The notes beneath the pieces are model-generated. The model did not search any database and was not told the DNA's origin. It was given only the letters and a program-made list of their open reading frames with translations. DNA of 64,000 nt from G963676205 sp964342525. Its GTDB lineage: Bacteria > Campylobacterota > Campylobacteria > Campylobacterales > Arcobacteraceae. Below, one piece after another: positions 18,510 through 27,686 of the stretch; the stretch's first letter is position 1, and each line of letters opens with the position of its first letter. The DNA is taken from contig CAYFGQ010000004.1 of the NCBI GenBank assembly GCA_964342525.1, forward strand, positions 1 through 64,000, written 5' to 3'. A program made the translations under genes and the position numbers.

Positions 18510-20516
18510 GTTTACGTTATCTGTAGAATTATTAAATCTTGTATATCTTGTACCTTCAAATATTCCCCTAGCTAAATCTTTCATCTCTTTTGTAAGTTCA
18601 GGAAACTCAGAAGCATAGTTTTTAGCTGTGTTGTTATTAAATTCATTATATTTAAATAGCTTTAATTCACTTCCATCTGATCTCACTTTTAAAATATATT
18701 CATCACCTATTATGTTAATAGTAGGATTAACTTCATGGGTCATATAGTATGTATAGTGTTGTTTATCATCAAAGTTTTTTCCTAAAAGATTTCTTCCAAA
18801 AGATGAATTTATAAAACTATCACTAGTAAGAGCTGCAATAGTTGCACTTATATCCACTTCACTTACAGGGTAAGTTATTTTTTTAGGTTTAATTAGTTTT
18901 GGGGCATAAATAATAAGTGGAGTATGAATAGCATGTAGATCTTTGTTATTTGGTGTCATATGATCAGAGTTTTTAGGTAATCCATGATCTCCTACTAGAA
19001 TAAATATAGTATTATCAAAGTATTTTTCCTTTTTTGCTAAATTGAAAAAATGTTCAATGCTATGATCCATAAAGTATTGACCATTAAAATCTTCTAAGCT
19101 CCCATCAAAACTATATTTTTTTAGATCTTCTTCAGAGATTCCTTCTTTTGCTTTAAATCCATAATTTACTTCAGGAATAGTATAAGGTGAATGGTTCCCT
19201 GCTAGTTGAACAATTGAGATAAATGGATCAGTTTTGATTTTGAGGTGTTCATTTACTTCACGTAAGAGATCAATATCTGATACTCCCCAAACATCAATAG
19301 CTGGGTATTTATATGCACTTTGTTCATATGTTTTAGCACCTTGAATATTTGATATCACACCTCTTACATTTCCCCAGCTAAGACTTCCACCTATATAGTA
19401 TTCTTTTTCAAATCCTGTACTTGAGTTAAATGGGATATTTTGCTCTACTGCTAGTGGGTTTCTTGATGTTGTTTTTATTCTTTCAACATCAGCCAATCCT
19501 GTAAGTGCTGTAAATACATTTCTTGCTGTTCCTGCATGAGGAGTAAAATATCTTGAGTATGAGATACCATTATCTGCAAGAGTTTTTACAAAAGGAGTAG
19601 GGTTTAAAGGATTTCCTGAAATAGAAGTTCTTGGATATGCCATAGACTCACAGATTAAAAATACAATATTTGGTTTTTGCTCAAACTTATATTTAGGATC
19701 TAGATTAGATTGCACAACTCTAGCAAAAGATAGTTTATTTGGATCTTTTTTATCAATCTCTAAAAACTCTGCTACATTGTCATAATATTCTTGCGTTAAT
19801 TTTTCATCATATTTTGTTTCTCTATTTTTAAAGGTATTTGCAAAATATGTTACGGGATTACTTGCTAAGTATGATTGAAAGTTATTTGCTGAATAAAAGG
19901 CATCACTCCATCTAAGTGGATAAAGTTCAAATTTTCCATACGCTGCAAAGATAAAAACAACAGTAAAAATTGTATAAATAAATACTTTTTTAATCCCTGT
20001 CGCTTCATCTACAATTGAACTTGCTTGAATCTTTTTTACTACTTTTGAGAAAAGGAAATACACTAAGATAGTGAACAAAATAAAACCTATAAGTGCTTTA
20101 AATACAGGGTAACCTTGGACAAGCATTGTAGTTGCATCTTCTATATCATAAAAGAATCTTGTAACAGTAGCATCTACACGTTTTTTGAAAAAATCAAAAT
20201 ATGCAATATCTCCCACATAAATGTAAAGAATTACTAGATTATAAATCACAAAATATAGTTTCCAAATAAAATTACCAAATTTTGTTGTAAGTGGGCTTAT
20301 CCATTTTATGGCACCAAATATATATAAGGGTAAATTTAGTAGTGCCGCTAATTGCACATCAAATCTAAAACCTATCCAAAATGAATATAAGGAATCACTA
20401 AAACTCTCTTCACTAAAAACTGTAAAAAACACTAATCTAAAAATAGTAAATAAAAAAATCTCAAATAGTGTTATAAATAAAACTAAACGTATAAACTTTG
20501 GAATTGTATTAAGCAT
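18486..20516 (-). CDS. LtaS-like sulfatase-fold phosphoglycerol/phosphoethanolamine transferase
   Basis: 676 residues: about five membrane helices (10-195), then an alkaline-phosphatase-fold extracytoplasmic domain. VFLICESMAYPRTS gives the metal-binding Glu290, FTPHAGTARNVFTALTG the nucleophile Thr330, and ILVGDHGLPKN the distal metal ligands. The LTA-synthase/MdoB family moves phosphoglycerol or phosphoethanolamine from a phospholipid to a periplasmic glycan. A Gram-negative has no LTA, so an LPS or osmoregulated-glycan substrate is inferred. Coupled to the phosphatase upstream (TAATG). Confidence 0.85.
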   Translation of the reverse strand: MLNTIPKFIRLVLFITLFEIFLFTIFRLVFFTVFSEESFSDSLYSFWIGFRFDVQLAALLNLPLYIFGAIKWISPLTTKFGNFIWKLYFVIYNLVILYIYVGDIAYFDFFKKRVDATVTRFFYDIEDATTMLVQGYPVFKALIGFILFTILVYFLFSKVVKKIQASSIVDEATGIKKVFIYTIFTVVFIFAAYGKFELYPLRWSDAFYSANNFQSYLASNPVTYFANTFKNRETKYDEKLTQEYYDNVAEFLEIDKKDPNKLSFARVVQSNLDPKYKFEQKPNIVFLICESMAYPRTSISGNPLNPTPFVKTLADNGISYSRYFTPHAGTARNVFTALTGLADVERIKTTSRNPLAVEQNIPFNSSTGFEKEYYIGGSLSWGNVRGVISNIQGAKTYEQSAYKYPAIDVWGVSDIDLLREVNEHLKIKTDPFISIVQLAGNHSPYTIPEVNYGFKAKEGISEEDLKKYSFDGSLEDFNGQYFMDHSIEHFFNLAKKEKYFDNTIFILVGDHGLPKNSDHMTPNNKDLHAIHTPLIIYAPKLIKPKKITYPVSEVDISATIAALTSDSFINSSFGRNLLGKNFDDKQHYTYYMTHEVNPTINIIGDEYILKVRSDGSELKLFKYNEFNNNTAKNYASEFPELTKEMKDLARGIFEGTRYTRFNNSTDNVNKKIEEYK

Positions 20517-21121
20517 TATTTCTCCAATTTATCTAATGTTGCATCTTTATGATCTCTTGGCTTATAAGCCATTAAAAAATCACCTTTTTCTTTGCCATCG
20601 GCAAAACTACTTCTATATCCTAAAAACTCAACAACAGGTCTTGTTTTATCCCTAGCATCTTTTGTCATCCAACCCTCATATTCCACTCTATATAAAGCTG
20701 AATAAATTTCAGCTCTTCCTGTACCATGATAACAGTGGATAAGTACTGGATATGCTTCAGGGTTATCAAGTACTTCAAAAAATTTAGTAAGTGTTTTTTT
20801 AGTTGGTACTTGCTGTGAGGGGATATTTATATGTTTAATATCCAAATTATATTTTTCATTAACCGCATTGATAGCTTTATCTTCGAGATCTATCTCTTCT
20901 TGTTTTGCTGGATTTAGGGCGTCCTGAACTCCTGGATCTAGCAGATTTATAACTGTTTTGATTTTGTTATCTATTAAGTATCCCTCGATCTTATCTGGGT
21001 CTATTAGTGCAGATCTATAAACTTTATTTTCTGTTATCACTTCAAAGCGATAATCAAAGTGCACATACCAGATATAATCAATTACAAATACTATAAATAA
21101 AAATCCTAATAATTTTTTCAT
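20516..21121 (-). CDS. exported dual-specificity/tyrosine phosphatase-like protein
   Basis: 201 residues with an N-terminal hydrophobic helix (4-20), so membrane anchored or periplasmic. The CX5R loop is Cys130-Arg136 (LIHCYHGTGRAEIYSAL), and a conserved general-acid region may be in NIPSQQ. Domain resembles DSP/PTP-like enzymes including lipid phosphatases. It shares the promoter and a TAATG overlap with the LtaS-like gene, so it may process the lipid or sugar phosphate involved there (inference). AAGGAAG precedes the start. Confidence 0.8.
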   Translation of the reverse strand: MKKLLGFLFIVFVIDYIWYVHFDYRFEVITENKVYRSALIDPDKIEGYLIDNKIKTVINLLDPGVQDALNPAKQEEIDLEDKAINAVNEKYNLDIKHINIPSQQVPTKKTLTKFFEVLDNPEAYPVLIHCYHGTGRAEIYSALYRVEYEGWMTKDARDKTRPVVEFLGYRSSFADGKEKGDFLMAYKPRDHKDATLDKLEK

Positions 21122-21141
21122 TTATCTTCCTTAAAAACGCG

Positions 21142-21223
21142 ATTATATCTAATTGCCTATTAAATCCCAAATCCTTAATATCTTATATCTCTATTTTAGA
21201 ATTTGGGTAAATTTGGATACAAT
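21142..21223. promoter_or_regulatory. divergent promoter region
   Basis: Minus strand: TATAAT (21142-21147 complement) followed by a short leader with AAGGAAG for the phosphatase. Plus strand: TACAAT (21218-21223) ends only 7 bases before the ATG at 21231, so the plus transcript may be leaderless. Confidence 0.5.
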
Positions 21224-21230
21224 CCTTTTT

Positions 21231-22244
21231 ATGAAAAATAATGTAAAAAAAGTTTTGATAATAAGATGTGGAGCTTTAGGCGATCTTGTATATGCCACAT
21301 CTGTAATAGATGCTATGAGATTTGAGCATGGAGAAGATATTCAAATAGATTTTGTATGTACACCTGGCCCTGCAAAGTTATTTACTAAAGACTATAGGGT
21401 AAATAAAGTATTTATTTTAAAACATAAAAAGCTACCCATATGGATGAGTTCTCAGAAAAAAGAGATTATATCTGCATCAAAAATAGAACAATACGATCTT
21501 TTGATTAACTTTGAAAGTGGTAAACAATTTAGAAGTTTAGTTGAGAATATACACTCAAAAGAAAAAATTGGATATTTTTGTTCAAAGGTAGATCAAGGTG
21601 ATCTAAGGCATATGGTTAAAATTACTAAAAATGTTTTTAAAGATTTAGTAAGTAGTGAAAATTTTGAAAAATCAAATCCAAAGTTGATTGGAGAAGATAT
21701 TAAAATTGTAAAAGAAAAATATTCCTTACCCCAAAACTATATAGTAATAAGTCCTAGTAATTCACATAATAAAAAATCTAGATTAAATTATCGTGCTTGG
21801 GTACATGAAAATTGGAAAGAGCTTATTGCAGATTTAAGTAAAGATATCACATTAGTAATGATTGGTGGACCTGGAGAAGAACACTTTTTTGAGCCATTAA
21901 AACCATATGCAGATAATGTGATCGATTTAGTTGCAAAGACTTCTATCCCTGAACTTGTAGGTATTATAAATGGAGCAAAAGCAACTATTTCTACAGATAC
22001 AGGAACAGCACATATAAGCTCAGCAGTAAATACACCAATTTTTTGTCTAATAGGACCAACTCCTGAGGATGTAACAGGGCCATATAAACATAAAGATAAT
22101 GAGGTTTATATTATAACTTCAGATATTGAATGTAGACCTTGTTATAAAACAGAAGTAATGAAAAATTGTAATGATAATAGATGTATGAAAATGATAACTC
22201 CAGCTATGGTTATCAATTCGATAAAATCAGCAAAAATTGTGTAA
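21231..22244 (+). CDS. family 9 glycosyltransferase (heptosyltransferase-like)
   Basis: 337 residues from ATG 21231; the in-frame ATG at 21153 would add 26 residues of untypical sequence upstream of the -10 box. KKVLIIRCGALGDLVYATSV at the start and STDTGTAHISSAVNTP then LIGPTPEDVTG define GT9. A C-terminal CRPCYKTE ... NRCMKMI cysteine pattern resembles WaaF-type enzymes. It probably adds a core heptose or related sugar; acceptor unknown. Confidence 0.8.
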   Translation: MKNNVKKVLIIRCGALGDLVYATSVIDAMRFEHGEDIQIDFVCTPGPAKLFTKDYRVNKVFILKHKKLPIWMSSQKKEIISASKIEQYDLLINFESGKQFRSLVENIHSKEKIGYFCSKVDQGDLRHMVKITKNVFKDLVSSENFEKSNPKLIGEDIKIVKEKYSLPQNYIVISPSNSHNKKSRLNYRAWVHENWKELIADLSKDITLVMIGGPGEEHFFEPLKPYADNVIDLVAKTSIPELVGIINGAKATISTDTGTAHISSAVNTPIFCLIGPTPEDVTGPYKHKDNEVYIITSDIECRPCYKTEVMKNCNDNRCMKMITPAMVINSIKSAKIV

Positions 22245-22281
22245 AATATTTAGTTAATATTGATATAAAATAAGGTTTTTA

Positions 22282-23148
22282 ATGAAGAAAAAAATATTAG
22301 TAACAGGTGGAGCAGGATTTGTTGGTGGTCATTTATGTGAAAGGCTTTCTAAAGATGAAAATAATGAAGTTTATTCTTTAGATAATTATTTTACAGGAAG
22401 TGAGGCAAATCATGTTGAAAATGTTACTTATATCAAGGGTAGTACAAAAGATATTAATGAATTGATAGATTTTGTTCCTGAGATGATTTATCATCTTGGT
22501 GAATACTCTAGGGTTGAGCAAAGTTTTGATGATATAGAAAAGGTTTTAGATTATAATAAAGATGGAACTCATGCAGTATTAGAATTTGTAAGAAAAAATA
22601 AATGTAAGATTCTTTATGCTGGAAGTAGTACTAAATATGGTGATGAGGGTGAAAATGCCAATGCTAGTCCATATGCATGGAGTAAATCATCAAATACTCA
22701 ACTTGTAAAAAATTATGGTGAGTGGTTTGGTGTAGACTATGTGATCACTTATTTTTATAATGTATATGGACCAAGAGAGATTCAAACAGGAAAATACGCT
22801 ACTCTTATCGCTTTATTTAAAGAAAAAATGAAAAATAATGAAAAACTTACAATTGTAAGTCCTGGTACTCAAGTGAGAAATTTTACTCATATTGATGATA
22901 CTGTTGATGCTTTGATATTGATTGGTGAACGTGGACATGGTGATGAATATGGTATAGGAAGTCCACAAGGATATACTGTACTTGAAGTTGCAAAGATGTA
23001 TGGAGCTGAGATAGAGATGTTACCTGAGAGAAAAGGTAATAGACGTATTGCTAGTGTTGTAAGTGATAAAACTAGAGAATTAGGTTGGGAACCTAAAAGA
23101 AACTTAAAAGATTATATTCAAGAATTAAGAGAAAATAATTGGTTGTAA
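22282..23148 (+). CDS. NAD-dependent sugar-nucleotide epimerase/dehydratase (extended SDR)
   Basis: 288 residues. GGAGFVGGHL is the NAD-binding GxxGxxG motif; AGSSTKYG gives the catalytic Ser, and YAWSK the YxxxK pair. YNVYGPRE and FTHIDDTVDALI are typical of GalE/WbpP-like enzymes. The second glycine region VEQSF suggests a UDP-sugar epimerase, but substrate cannot be fixed. Lies between a GT9 gene and the O-antigen ligase, with which it overlaps by 10 bases. Confidence 0.85.
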   Translation: MKKKILVTGGAGFVGGHLCERLSKDENNEVYSLDNYFTGSEANHVENVTYIKGSTKDINELIDFVPEMIYHLGEYSRVEQSFDDIEKVLDYNKDGTHAVLEFVRKNKCKILYAGSSTKYGDEGENANASPYAWSKSSNTQLVKNYGEWFGVDYVITYFYNVYGPREIQTGKYATLIALFKEKMKNNEKLTIVSPGTQVRNFTHIDDTVDALILIGERGHGDEYGIGSPQGYTVLEVAKMYGAEIEMLPERKGNRRIASVVSDKTRELGWEPKRNLKDYIQELRENNWL

Positions 23149-24353
23149 ATTATCCAAAAATATATTATTATAGTTCTTTACTATTTGCATTTACATTACC
23201 CTTATCTAGAGCATCAGTAAGCTTTTTTATTATTTTATTTCCTTTGATATGGTTGATTGAAGGTGATTATAAAAATAAATTTTCTCAAGTTTGGCAAAAT
23301 CCTATATTAAAAGCAATTGTATTTTTTTTGGGTTTTACTTTTTTATCTATTTTATGGACACAAAGTTTAGATGATGGACTTACAATAATAAGGCTTTATT
23401 CTTATTGGTTAGGAATATTTGTAATTGCAATAAGCTTAAAGAAAGAGTACTTTGACAAAATAGTTACGGCATTTTTATATGGAATGTTAGCTAGTGAGAT
23501 TATAGCTTATGGAGTTTTTTTTGAAATCTGGGATTTTAAAGGAGCTACAGTAGAAAATCCTAGTCCTTTTATGTTTTGGATTGATTATAGTGTATTTATG
23601 GCATTTACCTCAATACTACTTTTAAGTAGATTATTTTCTAACAAATTTAGATTAAGTGAAAAAGTTTTTATTTTTTTATTTTTCTTATCAACTACAGGAA
23701 ATCTGTTTTTAGGCTTAGGTAGAACAGGGCAAGCCGCATTAGTTGTTGCAATTATTGTAATGGTTTTTCTATATATGAAACCAAGTATTAAATCTTTTTT
23801 TACGGGAATAATTCTTATTTCTTTAATATATACTGCGGGATATACTTTAAGTGAAACTTTTCAAATGAGAGTGAAAAGTGCAATCAGTGACATAACAAAG
23901 ATGAGTAATAATAAATTTGATTCATCTTGGGGTATCAGAGTTGTTTATTGGATGGTCACTTATGATATCTTAAAAGATAATATATTATTTGGTGTAGGTA
24001 TTGGTGATTATGAGAAAACGATGAAAGAGTATTTAGATAAGAATGATTATCCTATAAATAGTGTTACAAAAGAATTTATGAAAGAACATCATGCTCATAA
24101 TCAGTTTCTAATGGTACTTATTCAAACAGGATTAATTGGTCTTATTTTGATGATAAATCTAATTTATCAGATGCTAAAAGTAAAAATTGATAATAATGAG
24201 ATAAAAATACTACTAATATTATTCTTAACAGTTTATTTTGTTAGTTCTATGGCAGAACCTTTATGGTTTAAACAGTTTACAATTGCATTATTTGTATTAT
24301 TTATAGGTTTATTTGCAAATAATATTACACAAAAAGAGAAAATAAATGTATGA
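23139..24353 (+). CDS. O-antigen ligase family membrane protein
   Basis: 404 residues from TTG 23139. About ten or more membrane helices and a large periplasmic loop around 245-320 (GVGIGDYEKTMKEYL ... EHHAHNQFLMVLIQTG), which is the Wzy_C/WaaL signature with its conserved His. GLGRTGQAALVV is the usual Arg-containing helix. It joins O-antigen from undecaprenyl carrier to the core, or polymerises it; ligase is preferred because it sits in a core cluster. Confidence 0.8.
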   Translation: MVVNYPKIYYYSSLLFAFTLPLSRASVSFFIILFPLIWLIEGDYKNKFSQVWQNPILKAIVFFLGFTFLSILWTQSLDDGLTIIRLYSYWLGIFVIAISLKKEYFDKIVTAFLYGMLASEIIAYGVFFEIWDFKGATVENPSPFMFWIDYSVFMAFTSILLLSRLFSNKFRLSEKVFIFLFFLSTTGNLFLGLGRTGQAALVVAIIVMVFLYMKPSIKSFFTGIILISLIYTAGYTLSETFQMRVKSAISDITKMSNNKFDSSWGIRVVYWMVTYDILKDNILFGVGIGDYEKTMKEYLDKNDYPINSVTKEFMKEHHAHNQFLMVLIQTGLIGLILMINLIYQMLKVKIDNNEIKILLILFLTVYFVSSMAEPLWFKQFTIALFVLFIGLFANNITQKEKINV

Positions 24354-24528
24354 TTTAAAAAAGGATATGAAAAGTTTATTTGAAGTAAATGGCTTTATTA
24401 TGGAAAATATAATAAGTAATATAAGATTTAGATTGGGTAGAGTTAGTTTTAAAAATAAACTTGCTTTTGGGATTTTTGAAGAGTTTCTATCAAAACAATA
24501 TTATATAGTTGCAAGAAAAGATAAATAA
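24346..24528 (+). CDS. 60-residue ORF resembling the C-terminus of a SAM methyltransferase
   Basis: ATG 24346 overlaps the ligase by 8 bases. The sequence (KSLFEVNGFIMENI ... FEEFLSKQYYIVARKD) looks like the last strand-turn of class I methyltransferases, where a Gly-Phe helix cap and a final FxVARK strand are common. No SAM-binding motif is present, so it is either a relic or an independent small protein. Moderate to low confidence in either view. Confidence 0.5.
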   Translation: MYDLKKDMKSLFEVNGFIMENIISNIRFRLGRVSFKNKLAFGIFEEFLSKQYYIVARKDK

Positions 24529-24530
24529 AA

Positions 24531-25355
24531 ATGAAAATAAGTGTTATAGTCTCTGTTTATAAAGATGTTGATGCCTTGGATCTTATAATCCAGTCCCTTT
24601 TAAATCAGAGTGTTAAAGTTGATGAAATTATTATATCTGAAGATGGAAATAGTGATGAAATGAGAAAATATTTCTTGACTATAAAACATAATAAGTTTAT
24701 AAAGCATTTATCTCAAGAGGATAATGGGTGGCAAAAGAATAGGGCTCTAAATAGAGCCATAAAAAGTTCAATAAGTCAATATCTAATATTCATAGATGGG
24801 GATTGTGTTCCATATAAGACATTTGTAGAATCCCATAAACTTTTAAGTGAAAGAAAATATGTCTTATGTGGTAGAAGAACTGAGCCGGGAGAAAAGTTTT
24901 CATCTTTACTTAGAAATAAAGAATTAAGTGTTGATATGTTTACTTCTAAATATATTAGTAATTATTTTAAATTACAAAATGATGAAATAAGACATTATGA
25001 TGATGGTTTATATTTTCATCCTGATTCAATCCCATTTAAACTTATATCTCAAATAAGAAAGAATAAAGAAAATCATATTGTAGGTTGTAACTTTTCTTGC
25101 TGGAAATCAGACCTAGAAAAAATCAATGGTTTTGATGAAGATTTTATTCTTCCAACTACGGGAGAGGATACTGATATAGAAAGAAGATTAAAACATTTTG
25201 GAATACAAATGAAGTCTTGTAGATATAGTGCAAATATAATACATCTATATCACAAAAAAGTATTTAATAAAGATATCTCAAATGAAACAGAAGCTTTAAT
25301 GGAAACGAAAAAAGATATCTTTATTTGTAAAAACGGATTAAAGAAGTTAGACTAA
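24531..25355 (+). CDS. family 2 glycosyltransferase (GT-A)
   Basis: 274 residues. ISVIVSVYKDVDALDLIIQSLLNQ opens the GT-A fold, FIDGDCVPYKTF contains the metal-binding DxD-type Asp-Gly-Asp, and VGCNFSCWKSDLEKINGFDEDF with GEDTDIERRL is the C-terminal acceptor region (Glyco_transf_7C-like). Convergent with the next gene, overlapping by 9 bases. Sugar specificity unknown. Confidence 0.85.
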   Translation: MKISVIVSVYKDVDALDLIIQSLLNQSVKVDEIIISEDGNSDEMRKYFLTIKHNKFIKHLSQEDNGWQKNRALNRAIKSSISQYLIFIDGDCVPYKTFVESHKLLSERKYVLCGRRTEPGEKFSSLLRNKELSVDMFTSKYISNYFKLQNDEIRHYDDGLYFHPDSIPFKLISQIRKNKENHIVGCNFSCWKSDLEKINGFDEDFILPTTGEDTDIERRLKHFGIQMKSCRYSANIIHLYHKKVFNKDISNETEALMETKKDIFICKNGLKKLD

Positions 25356-26189
25356 CTCTTTAGTCTCTAAATTAAAGGTAGTCTTCTTCTTTTTTATCCA
25401 TGATGATCTAGGAACACTTCTTAGTGAAAATTGTAAAAGGATGTATAAATAGTAAGATAAATCTGAACTATTTTTTTTGTTCTCAAAATAGTTACTTTTC
25501 GATACCAGGTTTGCTAATTCTTTCTTTTTATCCATCCCTCCTTCTAGGTTTTCAATGTGGTGAGTAACAGTTTTGGCAAGGGGGAAAACCCTTAGTCTTC
25601 CTTCATCTGCGTTATATATTGATTTTACAGCAGATGGTCTATGAATAGGCATAAATTCATTTATATAAGTAAATTCTTTTTTCATTTCATTCAAGTTCTC
25701 TGCTATCCACATTTCAGCTTTTGTTGTAAAATCAAATAGGTGTGAGTAATACTCTTTTATGAACTTTGATTTTATTATTGCAAAATCTACTGCAAGGGAG
25801 TGTCTACTCTCTACCCATTCAGCACTTGCCCAAACATTTTGAGAGCTATCAAGATTTTTAATATATTTTGTTATAATTGAATCGTCCATTATCCAAGTAT
25901 CTGCTTCTAAAATAATCAAATAGTCATAATTATCAAAAGGGATATTTTTACATCCTTCAAGTAATAACTGAGAGTTTCCTTTTAAGTGTCCAGCATTTTC
26001 TTCTAGTTCAATTAATTTAAAGATGTTTTTAGATGTTTCATCATCTATTTTGTATCCACTTGATTTTCCATTTGAACTTACAAAAACATCATAATCATTA
26101 TTATTCCATAAATCTTTGATAATTTGAAGGTTATATTTTAAATCTTCAATCCTATCATATACCCTAATTAGTACTGCAACTTTTTTCAT
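25347..26189 (-). CDS. putative GT-A-like glycosyltransferase
   Basis: 280 residues. VAVLIRVYDRIEDLKYNLQII resembles the start of GT-A enzymes, and YLIILEADTWIMDD could supply the acidic metal site. Not a clear member of a named family. The C-terminus is basic (IKKKKTTFNLETK). It overlaps by one base with the GT4 gene upstream on the same strand, so the two form a small minus-strand unit inside the otherwise plus-strand cluster. Confidence 0.6.
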   Translation of the reverse strand: MKKVAVLIRVYDRIEDLKYNLQIIKDLWNNNDYDVFVSSNGKSSGYKIDDETSKNIFKLIELEENAGHLKGNSQLLLEGCKNIPFDNYDYLIILEADTWIMDDSIITKYIKNLDSSQNVWASAEWVESRHSLAVDFAIIKSKFIKEYYSHLFDFTTKAEMWIAENLNEMKKEFTYINEFMPIHRPSAVKSIYNADEGRLRVFPLAKTVTHHIENLEGGMDKKKELANLVSKSNYFENKKNSSDLSYYLYILLQFSLRSVPRSSWIKKKKTTFNLETKELV

Positions 26190-27292
26190 TATAATCCTAT
26201 TAATATCTTTTCTAGTTTTTCAAACTGTTTTATGTCATCAAACATTTCATTTGCTTTATCAAAACCTTTTTGTGCAAATATATCTTTTTCTTCAGAATTT
26301 TCATAAAGGTATTTTAGTTTTGTATATAAATCATCAGAATTCATTGTTTTAAATAAAAGCCCATTTTCTTTATCATCAATAATCTCTAAAGGACCTCCAG
26401 TATCACTTCCTACAATTGTGATTTTACTTTTCATAGCTTCAATCAGTACAAGACCAAAAGTTTCTGTATTTGTAGCTAATACAATAACATCACAGATTTG
26501 CATAAGTTGCTGAACTTTTGTAGTAAACCCTGTAAAGATTACTTTATCTTCTATATTTTTAGAGTTAATATTTGATTTTAAAGTATCTAGGTATGCTTCT
26601 TCCATTGAATGACCTACAATTAATGCTTTTGCATCAATATTATCTTTTATCATCTTTTCTACAGCATCTATAACTAAATATTGTCCCTTACCTTTTTCAA
26701 TTCTTCCTACAATACCAACTGTAAATGATTCTTTTAATCCATAACTATGTCTTAGATCATTTTTCTCATCTTGTGTAATAATAAAAGGGCTAGATGCTCC
26801 CATATAAAGTGTCTCAGTTTTTGGTCTTATATCATCTGGTACAAATTTTTCAATTTGTTCTTTTACTTGGTATGTAACTGGTAACATCATATCCATATTT
26901 TTATATAAAAATTTATGGTAAAAATCATCTTTAAATCTAGTCATTGTCATATTTCTAGTTTGTACTAGTTTAGGTTTAGATTTAGAGAATTTTTTTGCTA
27001 ATACTGCTACAGGGATATCATTTGTCCAATGCAGATGTATAACTTCAATATTTTGCTCATCAATAATTTTTGCTAATTTTTTTGCTGTTATAAATGAGAG
27101 TAGCTTGGAGCTTCTTTTTATTTTGATATATTTAAATTGGCTATCTTTATAATATTGTTCTAATTTACCATTTTCATTAATTACACTTAGTACGTTAGAG
27201 TTTTTATCAAGATAATGGGAAGCTCGCACCATATATAGTTCTAATCCACCTAAATCAGGTGAAAGACAAAGTTCTAGTATATTTTTATTCAT
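26189..27292 (-). CDS. family 4 glycosyltransferase (GT-B)
   Basis: 367 residues. LCLSPDLGGLELYMVRAS is the N-terminal acceptor domain; GIVGRIEKGKGQYLVIDAV starts the nucleotide-sugar domain, and ETFGLVLIEAMKSKITIVGSDTGGPLEII holds the E-x7-E motif. Retaining enzyme of LPS or polysaccharide synthesis; donor unknown. Confidence 0.88.
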   Translation of the reverse strand: MNKNILELCLSPDLGGLELYMVRASHYLDKNSNVLSVINENGKLEQYYKDSQFKYIKIKRSSKLLSFITAKKLAKIIDEQNIEVIHLHWTNDIPVAVLAKKFSKSKPKLVQTRNMTMTRFKDDFYHKFLYKNMDMMLPVTYQVKEQIEKFVPDDIRPKTETLYMGASSPFIITQDEKNDLRHSYGLKESFTVGIVGRIEKGKGQYLVIDAVEKMIKDNIDAKALIVGHSMEEAYLDTLKSNINSKNIEDKVIFTGFTTKVQQLMQICDVIVLATNTETFGLVLIEAMKSKITIVGSDTGGPLEIIDDKENGLLFKTMNSDDLYTKLKYLYENSEEKDIFAQKGFDKANEMFDDIKQFEKLEKILIGL

Positions 27293-27686
27293 GCTTGGAT
27301 TTTATCGTAAATTAAGTAAAAATACCTTTTAGATATACTTTATTATTATTAAAAAATATAAAAATAAATTTATGCAAAAATGTGGAATAAATTTTATTAG
27401 ATATAATGATTTTGTTGAAAGTTAGTAGGAAAAGAAAATATTTATTTAGGTATAAAAGAAGACTTTTTTAATTTAGGCAATAGTGAAAAAATAGATATTT
27501 CTTCATATTGGGAGCATGGCAGAGTTTTAAAGAAAAATGTAGTGATAAAAAAACTAGAAAATTTTTACGAAAATTTGTAAATCAATTAAAAGTCATTTTT
27601 AGATACAATCTATTCTTATATATAAGAAGATAATTTATTTATCTTCCTTTTAGAATTCATATAAAGCAACATATTAAAGGTATTTG
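27293..27686. other. intergenic region with a possible gene relic and small palindromes
   Basis: An open frame from 27419 to the stop at 27580 encodes about 53 residues (KENIYLGIKEDFF ... KKLENFYENL) with no start codon, so it looks like the 3' end of a lost gene I cannot identify. TCTTATATATAAGA (27614-27627) is a perfect palindrome, and GAAGATAA/TTATCTTC (27626-27646) forms a hairpin in the leader of the next gene. AAAGG at 27676-27680 is its ribosome site. Confidence 0.4.

Noticed and set aside
21153..21230. N-terminal extension of the GT9 gene from the ATG at 21153
   Set aside because: It would read through the divergent promoter and its -10 box, and GT9 proteins start at the KKVLIIRCGALGD strand.
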